From Rhodospirillum sp. (lineage in GTDB: Bacteria > Pseudomonadota > Alphaproteobacteria > Dongiales > Dongiaceae), in assembly GCA_013822765.1 (NCBI GenBank), contig PNKY01000002.1, positions 496,001 to 560,000 on the forward strand: a DNA stretch of 64,000 nucleotides. Direction: 5' to 3'. The position numbers were made by a program, and so were the translations under genes. Every line of letters begins with the position of its first letter. Position 1 is the first letter of the stretch. Below are positions 27,622-37,335 of this stretch, piece by piece. The notes beneath the pieces are model-generated. The model saw nothing but the letters and a program-made list of their open reading frames with translations. It was not told where the DNA came from and did not search any database.

Positions 27622-27933
27622 ATGGGGGGTATCCTGGACAATCTGAGAGCGTTGTGGCGCGGCAAGCTGCCGTTGGAGGTCGCGTTCTGGCACTACGCGA
27701 TCTTCTACGGGCTGATCGTCAACATCATCGCCACGACCGTTGCCATCGCCCTCGTTCTCGCTGATGCGTCGATCCTTCTGGCGGTTGGGGTGCATCTGCT
27801 GCCGGTGCCGTATTCGGCCGTGACCGCGCTCGGCGTGTGGCGCAGCGCTCGCCGCTTCGAGGGACCGGTCAAGTTTGCCAACTTCTGTCGGGTCGGGGTG
27901 CTGGTATGGATCTGTTTCTGGCTGGCGGTCTAG
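27622..27933 (+). CDS. Small membrane protein, unknown function
   Basis: 103 aa with two or three hydrophobic helices (AIFYGLIVNIIATTVAIALVLA, ILLAVGVHLLPVPYSAVTALG, FCRVGVLVWICFWLAV). The hydrophilic loop between them is arginine-rich (WRSARRFEG). I recognise no family. It begins 36 bp after the Na/Pi cotransporter gene in the same direction and may be expressed with it. The start codon lacks a strong ribosome-binding site. Membrane topology is the only supportable statement. Confidence 0.6.
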   Translation: MGGILDNLRALWRGKLPLEVAFWHYAIFYGLIVNIIATTVAIALVLADASILLAVGVHLLPVPYSAVTALGVWRSARRFEGPVKFANFCRVGVLVWICFWLAV

Positions 27934-27991
27934 GGTTGAAAGCGCCCGCCGGTCGCGCGTAACGTTCGGGCGCCCGAAGGAGAGGCAAGCC

Positions 27992-28613
27992 GTGCAGATA
28001 GCAGTCCTGACATTCGATGGCTTCAACGAGCTGGATTCGTTCGTCGCCGCTGCGATTCTCAATCGCGTCAGGGCCAAAGGCTGGAAGGCCCACATCACGT
28101 CCCCCTCCGCCGAAGTCACCTCGATGAACGGCATCACGATCCGGCGCCAGCAGCCGCTGGAATTCGCGCGAGGCGGACGCGGTCATCATCGGCAGCGGCG
28201 TGAAGACGCGCGAGATCGTGGCCGATGCCGCATTGCTGTCCCAGATCAAGCTTGATCTCGCACGGCAGCTGATCGGCGCGCAATGCTCGGGCACGCTGAT
28301 CCTGGCCAAGCTCGGCTTGATCGGCGACCTGCCGGCCTGCACCGACCTCACCACCAAGCCCTGGGTGATCGAGGCCGGCGTGCGCGTGCTGGATGCGCCG
28401 TTCGTCGCACACGGCAACGTGGCGACCGCAGGCGGATGTTTGTCGTCGCAATACCTGGCGGGCTGGATGATCGCGCGCGGCGGTTCGATCGAGGACATGC
28501 AGGCCGCGATCCACTATGTCGCGCCGGTCGGCGAAAAGGCGGAGACGGTGGAGCGGGTGACGGCCGTGGTGTCGCCGTTCCTCGCGCCAGCCAAGGCGAC
28601 GCGCGCCGGCTGA
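27992..28613 (+). pseudogene. DJ-1/PfpI family protein, disrupted by a frameshift
   Basis: From GTG 27992, with AAGGAG 11 bases upstream, the frame reads MQIAVLTFDGFNELDSFVAA and the DJ-1/PfpI N-terminal half, then derails after QQPLEFAR. The rest continues in the next frame as ADAVIIGSGVKTREI through the nucleophile elbow IGAQCSGTLILAKLGLI (Cys nucleophile) to the stop at 28611-28613. The span is 622 nt, one over a multiple of three, so one inserted base (or two lost) near 28168 explains it. Corrected, the protein would be about 206 aa, normal for this class of glutamine-amidotransferase-fold hydrolases and regulators. Both halves are well preserved, so either the mutation is recent or the base call is wrong. 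It meets the convergent 155-aa gene with no spacing. Confidence 0.8.
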
Positions 28614-29081
28614 CTACCAGCAGGCCTCGAAGATGCCATCCAGCGCCTGGTCGGCGCCGTCGAGCGGCAGCTTGGATTTCCAGGCCTTGGCCGGCACCGC
28701 GATCTGCGCCTGCTTGCCGGCGCGCAACGCTTCGGTCACTTCCTGGACGCGCAACTCCATGTTGGCGTCGGCGGGCGACACCAGCAACTCGCCGTCCTTG
28801 GCGATGCCGGGCAGGTCGTATTTCACGCCGTCGATGACGAAGCGCAGGTCGAAGTTCCTCCCGTCCGGCAGGATCGGGCTGAGGATCAGGTTGTTGAGGC
28901 TGATGATCGCTGTGTTCGGCACCTGGTAGGCCGAGCAGAAGAAACCGAGCGTGGTGCCCGGGCCGATCCCGGCCACTGCGACTTCGTAGCGTTCATCGCG
29001 GCCGCGCTCCCAGATCGGCGCCTGCGCCAGCGCATGATGCGCGGCCAGCACGAACAGACAGGTCAGCGCCAAGCCCTTCAT
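28614..29081 (-). CDS. Secreted protein of unknown function, coupled to the LysR gene
   Basis: 155 aa with a clear signal peptide (MKGLALTCLFVLAAHHALAQ) and a mature domain that alternates beta strands (RYEVAVAGIGPGTTLGFFCSAY, NFDLRFVIDGVKYDL, MELRVQEVTEALRAG). Two cysteines, FFCSAY and the penultimate FEACW, could form a disulfide. I know no family. Its ATG overlaps the LysR stop codon (ATGA), so translation is coupled to the regulator; its own stop abuts the DJ-1 pseudogene stop. The coupling hints at a periplasmic role linked to the phosphonate system, such as ligand binding or sensing, but this is inference. Confidence 0.65.
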   Translation of the reverse strand: MKGLALTCLFVLAAHHALAQAPIWERGRDERYEVAVAGIGPGTTLGFFCSAYQVPNTAIISLNNLILSPILPDGRNFDLRFVIDGVKYDLPGIAKDGELLVSPADANMELRVQEVTEALRAGKQAQIAVPAKAWKSKLPLDGADQALDGIFEACW

Positions 29082-29968
29082 CGTCCACCCTTCACGTCGG
29101 CGGTCTCCTTTACCACAGCCAGGAACGCCTTGACGAGCGGCGAGCCCTTGCGCTCCTGCAAGCAGGCGACGAACTCGGTCGAGGTGATCTGCTGGCCCTC
29201 GAACGGCAGGGCCTTCAGCCGCAGATCGTCGCCCAGCTCCGATTGTGCGATGATGCCGACGCCGAGGCCCGCCGCCACCGCTTCCTTGATCGCCTCGCGG
29301 CTGCCGATCTCCAGCACCTCGCCCAGCACGATGTTGGCCTTGGCCATCGCGGCATCGAAGGTCTGGCGCGTGTTGGACATCGGCTCGCGCAGCAGCAGGC
29401 GCTGGCTCGCCAGCTCAGACAGCTTGACGCCGCGCCGGCGCGCCCACGGATGCGCGCGGTCGACGAACGCGATGAAATGGTCCTGGCGGAAGGGCAGGGC
29501 GAAGATCCGGCTGTCGGTCTTCACATTGGCGGCGATCGCGACGTCGCAGCGCTGGTCCAGCAGGTCGTCCAGCAGCGACTTGGTGTTGCCCATGGTCATG
29601 GAAAGGCGCAGGTCGGGATAGCGCCGGTGGAACGCCGACAGGAATGGCACGGAATGATACGGTGCGTCGGCGCCGATCCGGAGATGCCCGCGCTTCAAGG
29701 CATGGGCGGCAGAGAGCACCTGCACCGCCTCCAGCTCGAGCGAGAACATGCGGAAGGTGATGTCGAGCAGGTTGCGGCCGATGTCGGTGACCTCGATGCG
29801 CCGCCGGCGCCGGTCGAACAAGCGGACGCCGAAGCGCTCCTCCAGCGTCCGGACCTGGCCAGACAAGGTGGGCTGGGTCACGTTGAGCAGCTGGGCCGCC
29901 TTGGTGAAGCTGCCCTCGGTGGCGACCGCGTGAAAGGCCCGCAGCTGGCTGTGACTTATAGACGTCAT
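29078..29968 (-). CDS. LysR-family transcriptional regulator, divergent from the phosphonate operon
   Basis: 296 aa. The winged helix-turn-helix occupies residues 5-65 (SQLRAFHAVATEGSFTKAAQ, LNVTQPTLSGQVRTLEERFG), followed by a periplasmic-binding-protein-like effector domain (HLRIGADAPYHSVPFLSAF, VAAGLGVGIIAQSELGDD). LysR regulators usually control the divergent operon and themselves in response to a pathway ligand. Here the divergent operon starts with phnW 107 bp away, so 2-aminoethylphosphonate or an intermediate is the likely signal. LysR-type regulators are a known partner of phnWAY genes. It is followed by a secreted protein gene through an ATGA overlap, which is unusual for a regulator. 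Confidence 0.88.
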   Translation of the reverse strand: MTSISHSQLRAFHAVATEGSFTKAAQLLNVTQPTLSGQVRTLEERFGVRLFDRRRRRIEVTDIGRNLLDITFRMFSLELEAVQVLSAAHALKRGHLRIGADAPYHSVPFLSAFHRRYPDLRLSMTMGNTKSLLDDLLDQRCDVAIAANVKTDSRIFALPFRQDHFIAFVDRAHPWARRRGVKLSELASQRLLLREPMSNTRQTFDAAMAKANIVLGEVLEIGSREAIKEAVAAGLGVGIIAQSELGDDLRLKALPFEGQQITSTEFVACLQERKGSPLVKAFLAVVKETADVKGGR

Positions 29969-30075
29969 CTATGCATCGTATAATTAAGTGCGATTTGCCT
30001 TATAGTAGGACGCGGCGCATCTTAAGGCAACGCGCTGGGGCGGAGTCGGCCCCGGCCATCCATTGAGGGTGCTAA
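29969..30075. promoter_or_regulatory. Divergent LysR/phnW promoter and operator region
   Basis: A 107-bp AT-rich island between the LysR regulator and phnW. It contains TATAGT at 30001-30006, a good -10 for phnW without a matching -35, as expected for an activator-dependent promoter. The TATAA and TTATA half sites flanking 29980-30005 give an interrupted dyad of the kind LysR proteins bind. The exact operator cannot be fixed by eye. Confidence 0.55.
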
Positions 30076-31212
30076 ATGTCTCAAGATCCTTGGCTTTTGA
30101 CCCCCGGACCGCTCACCACCTCGATGAGCGTCAAGCAGTCGATGCTGCACGACTGGGGCTCCCGCGACGCAAAGTTCCTCGCCATCAACACCCGGATGCG
30201 GTCCCGACTGGTCGCCATGATCGGCGGCGAGGGCGCGTTTACCTGCGTTCCGATGCAGGGCTCCGGCACTTTCGCCGTCGAAGCCATGATCGGCGCCTTC
30301 GTCCCGCCGGCCGGCAAGCTGCTGGTCCTCATCAACGGCGCCTACGGCAAGCGCATCGCCAAGATCTGCGAATACTACAAGCGCGCGAGCGCCGTCCTGG
30401 AATGGGCCGAAGACCAGCCGGTCGATCCGGCGCGCGTCGCCAAGGCGCTGGCCGACGACGCGGCGATCACCCATGTCGCGGTCGTCCATTGCGAGACCAC
30501 CTCGGGCGTGCTCAATCCGATCGCCGAGGTTGCGCGCGTGGTTGCCGCTGCCGGCCGCAAGCTGCTGATCGATGCCATGAGCGCGTTCGGTGCGATCGCG
30601 CTCAGCAGCCAGGAGGTCCCGTTCGACGCAGTCGCAGCCTCGTCCAACAAATGCATCGAGGGTCTCCCCGGCCTGGGCTTCGTGCTGGCGCGCGTCGACG
30701 CGCTAAGGCAGTGCCAGGGCAACGCACCGTCGCTGTCGCTCGATCTCTACGAGCAGTGGCAGGCGCTGGAAAAGACCGGGCAATACCGCTTCACCCCGCC
30801 GATCCATTGCATCGTCGCGTTCGACCAGGCGCTGACCGAGCATGAGGAGGAGGGCGGGGTCGCCGGCCGCGGCGCGCGCTACCGCAACAACTGCAAGATC
30901 CTGGTGGACGGCATGCGCGCGCTCGGCTTCGAGACGCTGCTGCCCGACCAGCTGCAGGCGCCGATCATCGTCACCTTCCACATGCCGACCGATCCGCGCT
31001 TCGTATTCCAGACCTTCTATGACAAGCTGAAGGATCGCGGATATGTGATCTATCCGGGCAAGCTGACGGTCGCGGATTCCTTCCGCATCGGCTGCATCGG
31101 CCGCCTGGACGAAACTCACATGAAGGGCGCGCTCGCGGCGGTGCGCGCGGCGATGTCCGAAATGGGTGTCGCCAATGGCAGCCCGCGCCGCCAGGCCGCG
31201 AGTGCGGAGTAG
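30076..31212 (+). CDS. phnW: 2-aminoethylphosphonate:pyruvate aminotransferase PhnW
   Basis: 378-aa PLP enzyme that transfers the amino group of 2-aminoethylphosphonate to pyruvate, giving phosphonoacetaldehyde and alanine. The N-terminal LLTPGPLTTS and DWGSRD, the FxxxMQGSGTFAVEAMIG loop, the VAVVHCETTSGVLNPI strand and the PLP-lysine motif ASSNKCIEGLPGLGF all match the family. Length is normal. It heads a tightly spaced operon with phnA 3 bp downstream, then phnY and two oxygenases. The product is passed to PhnY (to phosphonoacetate) since no phnX phosphonatase is present. It is divergent from a LysR regulator. Confidence 0.95.
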   Translation: MSQDPWLLTPGPLTTSMSVKQSMLHDWGSRDAKFLAINTRMRSRLVAMIGGEGAFTCVPMQGSGTFAVEAMIGAFVPPAGKLLVLINGAYGKRIAKICEYYKRASAVLEWAEDQPVDPARVAKALADDAAITHVAVVHCETTSGVLNPIAEVARVVAAAGRKLLIDAMSAFGAIALSSQEVPFDAVAASSNKCIEGLPGLGFVLARVDALRQCQGNAPSLSLDLYEQWQALEKTGQYRFTPPIHCIVAFDQALTEHEEEGGVAGRGARYRNNCKILVDGMRALGFETLLPDQLQAPIIVTFHMPTDPRFVFQTFYDKLKDRGYVIYPGKLTVADSFRIGCIGRLDETHMKGALAAVRAAMSEMGVANGSPRRQAASAE

Positions 31213-32466
<1,254 letters not shown>

Positions 32467-32474
32467 GAGTCCAC

Positions 32475-33908
32475 ATGGGCGTTCAAGTCCGCAGGGAACA
32501 TATGCGCGTCGCCACCGGTCCGGGGACCAGCGAGCGCCAGATCGACGTCTACAATCCCTACACCAACGAGATCTGCGGCACCGTGCCGAAGGCGAGCGTG
32601 GCCGATGTCGAGGCCGCGTTCCGCGTCGCCAACGCCTATCGCCCGGAGCTGTCGCGTTCGCAACGCTCTGAGATCCTGCGCAAGACCGCCGACCTGCTGG
32701 TCGCGCGCAAGCAGGAGATCGCGGAGCTGATCACCGCCGAATCCGGCTTGTGCCTCAAGGACACCATCTACGAAGTCGGCCGCGCCTACGACGTGTTCTT
32801 CCTGTCCTCGACCGCGGTCATCAAGGACGACGGCGAGATCTTCTCCTGCGACATCACCCCGCACGGCAAGAAGCGCAAGATCTTCACCCAGCGTGAGCCG
32901 CTGCAGGGTGTCATCACCGCCATCACGCCCTTCAATCACCCGCTGAACCAGGTCGCGCACAAGATCGCGCCGTCGATCGCCACCAACAACCGCATGGTGC
33001 TGAAGCCGTCGGAGAAGACGCCGCTCACAGCGCTGTTGCTGGCCGACATCCTCTATGAGGCCGGACTGCCGAAGGAGATGTTCCAGGTGGTGACCGGCGA
33101 TCCGCGCGAGATCGCAGACACCTTACTCACGCACCCGAATGTCGACGTCATCACCTTCACCGGCGGGGTCAAGATCGGCAAATACATCGCCGCGAACATG
33201 GGCTATCGCCGCGCCGTGCTCGAGCTGGGCGGCAACGATCCGCTGATCGTGATGGAAGACGCCGACCTGGAGGAGGCGACCAACCTCGCGGTCTACGGCT
33301 CCTACAAGAACAGCGGCCAGCGCTGCACTGCGGTCAAGCGCATGATCGTGCACGAAGCCATCGCCGATCGTTTTGCCGAACTGCTGGTCGAGAAGTCCAA
33401 AAAGGTGAAGTTCGGCGACCCGATGGACCCGAACGTCGACATGGGCGCCGTGATCGACGAGGAATCCGCGCGCTATTGCGAGGACATGGTGAACGATGCC
33501 GTCCGCGCCGGCGCCAAGCTGCTGCACGGCAACCAGCGCACGGGCGCGCTCTACGCCCCGACGGTTGTGGACCACGTCCCCTACGACTGCAAACTGGTGA
33601 AGTGGGAGACCTTCGGACCGGTCTCCCCCATCATCCGCTGCAAGGACATCGCCGACGCGATCCGTATTTCCAACTCCACGGTCTATGGCCTATCCTCCGG
33701 TATCTGCACCAACCGGTTCGACTACATCCAGCGCTTCATCAAGGAGCTGGTGGTCGGCACGGTGAACGTGCGGGAGGTGCCGGGCTACCGGATCGAGATG
33801 TCGCCGTTCGGCGGCATCAAGGACAGCGGCCTCGGCTACAAGGAAGGCGTGATCGAGGCCATGAAGGCCTTCACCAACGTCAAGACCTATTCACTGCCCT
33901 GGAGCTGA
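32475..33908 (+). CDS. phnY: Phosphonoacetaldehyde dehydrogenase PhnY
   Basis: 477-aa NAD-dependent aldehyde dehydrogenase. The canonical signatures are present: AITPFNHPLNQVAHKIAP, FTGGVKIGKYIA, the general-base glutamate in LELGGNDPLIV and the catalytic cysteine in NSGQRCTAVKR. In the operon context it should oxidise phosphonoacetaldehyde from PhnW to phosphonoacetate, the substrate of PhnA. GGAG precedes the ATG eight bases after the phnA stop. The dioxygenase gene starts four bases after its own stop. The Cys and Glu are intact and the length is normal for the family. Confidence 0.92.
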   Translation: MGVQVRREHMRVATGPGTSERQIDVYNPYTNEICGTVPKASVADVEAAFRVANAYRPELSRSQRSEILRKTADLLVARKQEIAELITAESGLCLKDTIYEVGRAYDVFFLSSTAVIKDDGEIFSCDITPHGKKRKIFTQREPLQGVITAITPFNHPLNQVAHKIAPSIATNNRMVLKPSEKTPLTALLLADILYEAGLPKEMFQVVTGDPREIADTLLTHPNVDVITFTGGVKIGKYIAANMGYRRAVLELGGNDPLIVMEDADLEEATNLAVYGSYKNSGQRCTAVKRMIVHEAIADRFAELLVEKSKKVKFGDPMDPNVDMGAVIDEESARYCEDMVNDAVRAGAKLLHGNQRTGALYAPTVVDHVPYDCKLVKWETFGPVSPIIRCKDIADAIRISNSTVYGLSSGICTNRFDYIQRFIKELVVGTVNVREVPGYRIEMSPFGGIKDSGLGYKEGVIEAMKAFTNVKTYSLPWS

Positions 33909-33912
33909 TTGC

Positions 33913-35040
33913 ATGCGCATCGTGCTGGCTGAACCGGAGAAGGGCGGGTTGGCCGCCACCTGGAGCGACGGCACCACCAGCTTCTGGCCCGCCATCTGGC
34001 TGCGCGACCAGTGCGCCTGCCCGCAGTGCCGCCACCCGAGCGGCCAGCGCTTGTTCGAGATCGTCGACCTGCCGGAACAGCCGCAGATCGAGCGCATCGC
34101 GATGCAGACCGACGGCAACCTCCGCGTCACGTGGAAGGGAGAGGAGCATGTCTCCACCTACCTCGCCGCGTTCCTCTACGAACACAACCTGAAGACCCCG
34201 CCTGCCGCGCCGATCAGGCTATGGGGCGCCGATCTTGCAGACCTGCCGGAGGGCGACTGGCCGGCTGTGGCGCGCGATCCGGAATCCGAGTTGCGCTGGC
34301 TGGAGAGCTATCACAAGCACGGCTTCGGCCTGCTGCGCAACGTGCCGGTGCGGCCGGGCATGGTGGCCGAGGTCGGCGACCGGCTCGGCTTCGTGCGCAC
34401 CACGAACTACGGCAAGCTGTTCGACGTCATTTCGGTGCCCGACCCAAACAACCTCGCGAACACCGCGCTCGGCCTCGGCGTGCACAGCGACAATCCCTAT
34501 CGCGACCCGACCCCTGGTGTGCAGCTGCTGCATTGCCTGGTGTCCGATGCGCCGGGCGGCGATTCGCTCCTGGTTGACGGCTTCGCCGGTGCGGAGCAGT
34601 TGCGCCAATGGGCGCCGGAGCAGTTCGAGCTGCTGACCCGTGTCCCCGCCAACTTCCGCTTCGCCGACAAGGATGCCGACCTGCAGACCCGCACGCCGCT
34701 GATCTCAGTCGACTTCGAAGGGCGGCTGACCGCGGTGCATTTCAACAACCGTTCCTTCGCCGGCATCGATGTGCCGGTCGAGCTGGTCGAGCCGTGGTAC
34801 GAGGCCTACCGCAACTTCGCGCAGATCCTGAAACAGCCGGAGCGCGAGCTGATCTTCCGCCTGGCACCCGGCGATCTGCTGGTGATGCAGAACGAGCGCG
34901 CGTTGCATGGCCGCACCGCCTTCGACGCCAATCTCGGCCGCCGGCATCTGCAAGGCTGCTACGTCGACAAGGACGGGCTCGAGAGCCGCATGCGCGTGCT
35001 GCGCCGCCAGGTGGCGAAGGCCCAGGCGGCGGCGCAATGA
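33913..35040 (+). CDS. Fe(II)/2-oxoglutarate dioxygenase, TmpA/PhnY* type
   Basis: 375 aa. The N-terminal domain has clustered cysteines (LRDQCACPQCRHPSG) like the zinc-binding domain of gamma-butyrobetaine hydroxylase. The C-terminal TauD-like domain carries the iron-binding HxD in LGVHSDNPYRDPTPG and the distal histidine in NERALHGRTAF, followed by an Arg-containing region for 2-oxoglutarate. Proteins of this kind next to an HD-domain oxygenase are TmpA or PhnY*, which hydroxylate the carbon alpha to phosphorus in (trimethyl)aminoethylphosphonates. Its stop overlaps the start of the HD oxygenase gene (ATGA), and it follows phnY by four bases. The TmpA versus PhnY* substrate choice cannot be decided from sequence by eye. 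Automated annotation would likely call it gamma-butyrobetaine hydroxylase. Confidence 0.85.
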   Translation: MRIVLAEPEKGGLAATWSDGTTSFWPAIWLRDQCACPQCRHPSGQRLFEIVDLPEQPQIERIAMQTDGNLRVTWKGEEHVSTYLAAFLYEHNLKTPPAAPIRLWGADLADLPEGDWPAVARDPESELRWLESYHKHGFGLLRNVPVRPGMVAEVGDRLGFVRTTNYGKLFDVISVPDPNNLANTALGLGVHSDNPYRDPTPGVQLLHCLVSDAPGGDSLLVDGFAGAEQLRQWAPEQFELLTRVPANFRFADKDADLQTRTPLISVDFEGRLTAVHFNNRSFAGIDVPVELVEPWYEAYRNFAQILKQPERELIFRLAPGDLLVMQNERALHGRTAFDANLGRRHLQGCYVDKDGLESRMRVLRRQVAKAQAAAQ

Positions 35041-35576
35041 GCGCGCTCGCTGAGATCCGCGCCGCGTTTGCGCGCCGTGGCGTCGAGACCTACGGCGAGG
35101 GTGTCTCGCAGCTGGAGCACGCACTGCAATGCGCCGCGTGTGCCGAGCGCGACGGGGCGAGCGCTGCGCTGATCGCGGCGACGTTGCTGCACGACATCGG
35201 CCATCTGGTGCACGACCTGCCGGTCGACATCGCCGACCAGGGCATCGATGCGCAGCATGAGAGCCTCGGCTCCGCGTTCCTGTCGCAGTATTTCGGCCCC
35301 GATGTGACCGAGCCGGTGCGGCTGCACGTCGCCGCCAAGCGCTATCTCGCGACCACCGAGCCCGGCTATTTCGAGCTGCTGTCACCCGCCTCGGTGCAGA
35401 GCCTGCATCTGCAGGGCGGCCTCATGAAGGCGGACGAGAGTACCCGTTTCGCAACCGAGCGCTACGCCGAGGACGCCGTGAAGCTCCGCCGTTGGGACGA
35501 CGAGGGCAAGATCGTCGGCGCCAAGACTCCCGACCTGGTGCATTTCGAGCGCTACGTCTCCGCCGCACTCCGCTAA
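35037..35576 (+). CDS. HD-domain mixed-valent diiron phosphonate oxygenase, TmpB/PhnZ type
   Basis: 179-aa HD-fold protein. The iron ligands of PhnZ-type oxygenases can be traced: His in GVSQLEHALQCA, His/Asp in LLHDIGH, His in QHESLG, His in LHVAAKRYL and Asp in RRWDDEGK. PhnZ and TmpB cleave the C-P bond of an alpha-hydroxylated aminoethylphosphonate, giving phosphate and glycine or glycine betaine. The gene overlaps the upstream dioxygenase by four bases, the classic hydroxylase-cleavage pair. As I recall PhnZ, its gating Tyr24 and Glu27 correspond here to Thr and Glu, with a tyrosine shifted one place (TYGEG). Only the nested start at 35037 fits; the ORF-track version at 34608 runs into the previous gene. 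Confidence 0.85.
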   Translation: MSALAEIRAAFARRGVETYGEGVSQLEHALQCAACAERDGASAALIAATLLHDIGHLVHDLPVDIADQGIDAQHESLGSAFLSQYFGPDVTEPVRLHVAAKRYLATTEPGYFELLSPASVQSLHLQGGLMKADESTRFATERYAEDAVKLRRWDDEGKIVGAKTPDLVHFERYVSAALR

Positions 35577-35787
35577 CCTCACACGCTGCGCGGGTAGTTC
35601 CCCCGACAAGCGCGATCCGTAGCTGCAAGTACAGAAAGTGGACTGAAAGACTGAGCTTGCACTGCAATTGCCGCTGTTCGGCAGATGGTTGTGCGTCGCC
35701 GATACAGATCCTGAACTGGAACCCGGCCCCGATTCAGCCCGACTCTCATCCGGTCAAATGCAACTCACTGGCTGAAGGGGGAAGGGC

Positions 35788-36162
35788 ATGACCAAGTCTC
35801 TGTACGAGCGTCTCGGCGGTGCAGCCGGCATCTCTGCGTTGGTGGACGACATCGTCGAAGCGCATATGGCCAATCCGCGGATCAAGTCGCGCTTCCTACC
35901 GTATCGCGAGGACTCCAAGCGTTTGGCCGATGTAAAGAAGCATCTTCGAGACTTTCTGGGCATGGGCAGCGGCGGGCCGGAACAGTACAGCGGCCGGAGC
36001 ATGCCGAGCACGCATCGCGGCATGAACATCAGCGCAGAAGAGTACATGGCCGCGGTGGACGACATCCTGGCCACCCTCGACAAGCACCGCATTGATGAGC
36101 AAACCCGCAAGGACGTGCTGGCGATTGCCTATTCGCTGAAAGGCGAAATCCTTCACGCCTGA
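35788..36162 (+). CDS. Truncated haemoglobin, group 1-like
   Basis: 124-aa haem protein of the 2-over-2 globin fold. SLYERLGGAAGISALVDDIV is the standard N-terminus, YSGRSMPSTHRGMNIS holds the proximal histidine (THRG) and matches the Pfam bacterial-globin block. Roles in the family include oxygen or NO binding and peroxide chemistry. Its function here is open. GGAAGGGC precedes the ATG. It begins 211 bp after the phosphonate operon and probably has its own promoter. I see no partner reductase nearby. Confidence 0.88.
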   Translation: MTKSLYERLGGAAGISALVDDIVEAHMANPRIKSRFLPYREDSKRLADVKKHLRDFLGMGSGGPEQYSGRSMPSTHRGMNISAEEYMAAVDDILATLDKHRIDEQTRKDVLAIAYSLKGEILHA

Positions 36163-36182
36163 AAGGCGGCGTCCGTCGCCCG

Positions 36183-36207
36183 GGAGCGGGAGTATCTCCC
36201 TCGCTCC
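36183..36207 (+). other. GC-rich hairpin downstream of the truncated haemoglobin
   Basis: GGAGCGGGAG pairs with CTCCC-TC-GCTCC through a three-base loop and a two-base bulge, 20 bases after the globin stop. There is no T-tract, so it is at best a weak terminator. Confidence 0.3.
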
Positions 36208-36392
36208 AGGGGGCTGGCGTCGCCCAATGCCGGGCGTATACTCAAGGCAAGACTGGTCGCGGCGTCTGCCCGACCGTTGTCTGACTTGGGCAAGCGCCGC
36301 ACGCGGCAGGGCCCGTGCTGGCAGTCCATCGATGATGCGGCCTTGAGCAGCGTCGACGGCCTCTCGAACCAGCAGCGTTCGGAGGAAACACC

Positions 36393-37292
36393 ATGGCTCA
36401 GACGATCCGTAATCCCGTCGAATGGGTGGTGGACGAGCTGCGCGAAGTGGCCGGCGGCCTCGGCCAGGCGAGCCGCTCGGTCCAGCACACCTCGACCCAC
36501 CTGTTCTCGCGCCCCCTTGCGGTCAGCCACATCACCGTCGCCGACCTCAAGGACGTGCTGGCGAAGGGATTCGACGATTTCATGGCCTACCGGACCGACA
36601 TCATTTTCCTGATCGCGGTCTATCCGATCATCTCGCTAGTCGTCATCGCGGCGTCGTTCCGCTACGAACTCCTCCCGCTGGTCTTCCCGCTGGTGTCCGG
36701 CTCGGCGATCCTCGGCCCGTTCGTCGGTGTGTTCCTCTACGAGATGAGCCGGCGACGCGAGATCAACATCCAGCGCCATCATGTTGACAGCCACAGCTGG
36801 GCCAATGCCGTCAGCGTCGTGCGCGCGCGCAACTTCGGCAAGATCATGCTGCTCGGCATGATGCTGGTCGCGCTCTATACGGTGTGGCTGGTGTGCGCCT
36901 GGGGCATCTATCAGGCGACGCAGGGCCCGACGACGGCGGAAAGCGTGGGTCGCTTCATCAACGACCTGTTCCTGACTCAGGCCGGATGGTGGCTGATCAT
37001 CGTCGGCTGCGGCGTTGGCTTCCTGTTCGCGGTTGCGGCCCTCGTCACCACGGTGGTCGCGTTTCCGCTGCTGCTCGATCGTGATGTCGGTTTGGGCACG
37101 GCTGTTCTCACCTCGATCCGGGCCGCGCGCGCCAATCCGGGTCCGATCGCCGCGTGGGGGCTGATCGTGGCGGGGGGCCTGATCCTGGGCGCGATCCCGC
37201 TCGCCATCGGCCTGGTGATCGTGATGCCGGTGCTGTGTCACGCCACCTGGCATCTCTACCGCAAGCTGGTGCCGCGCCAGCACGACGCCTAA
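36393..37292 (+). CDS. DUF2189-type integral membrane protein
   Basis: 299-aa membrane protein with about six TM helices arranged as pairs (IIFLIAVYPIISLVVIAASF, GSAILGPFVGVFLYEMSRR, IMLLGMMLVALYTVWLVCAWG, WLIIVGCGVGFLFAVAALVTTVVAF, AWGLIVAGGLILGAIPLAIGLVIVMPVL). The layout and the MSRRREI and HATWHLYRKL elements fit DUF2189, a family of unknown function common in proteobacteria. The ATG has GGAGG eight bases upstream. Neighbours (a globin upstream, an SDR downstream) give no clear functional lead. The 230 bp before it hold a GC-rich hairpin at 36183 and no recognisable gene. Confidence 0.8.
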   Translation: MAQTIRNPVEWVVDELREVAGGLGQASRSVQHTSTHLFSRPLAVSHITVADLKDVLAKGFDDFMAYRTDIIFLIAVYPIISLVVIAASFRYELLPLVFPLVSGSAILGPFVGVFLYEMSRRREINIQRHHVDSHSWANAVSVVRARNFGKIMLLGMMLVALYTVWLVCAWGIYQATQGPTTAESVGRFINDLFLTQAGWWLIIVGCGVGFLFAVAALVTTVVAFPLLLDRDVGLGTAVLTSIRAARANPGPIAAWGLIVAGGLILGAIPLAIGLVIVMPVLCHATWHLYRKLVPRQHDA

Positions 37293-37335
37293 CGACTCAT
37301 TGACACCTCGAACGTGGCTGCCCGAGAGTGCGGCC

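Noticed and set aside
25884-27764. 626-aa ORF overlapping the Na/Pi cotransporter
   Set aside because: Same-strand other frame, very Arg/Pro/Ala-rich; the cotransporter frame carries the family motifs.
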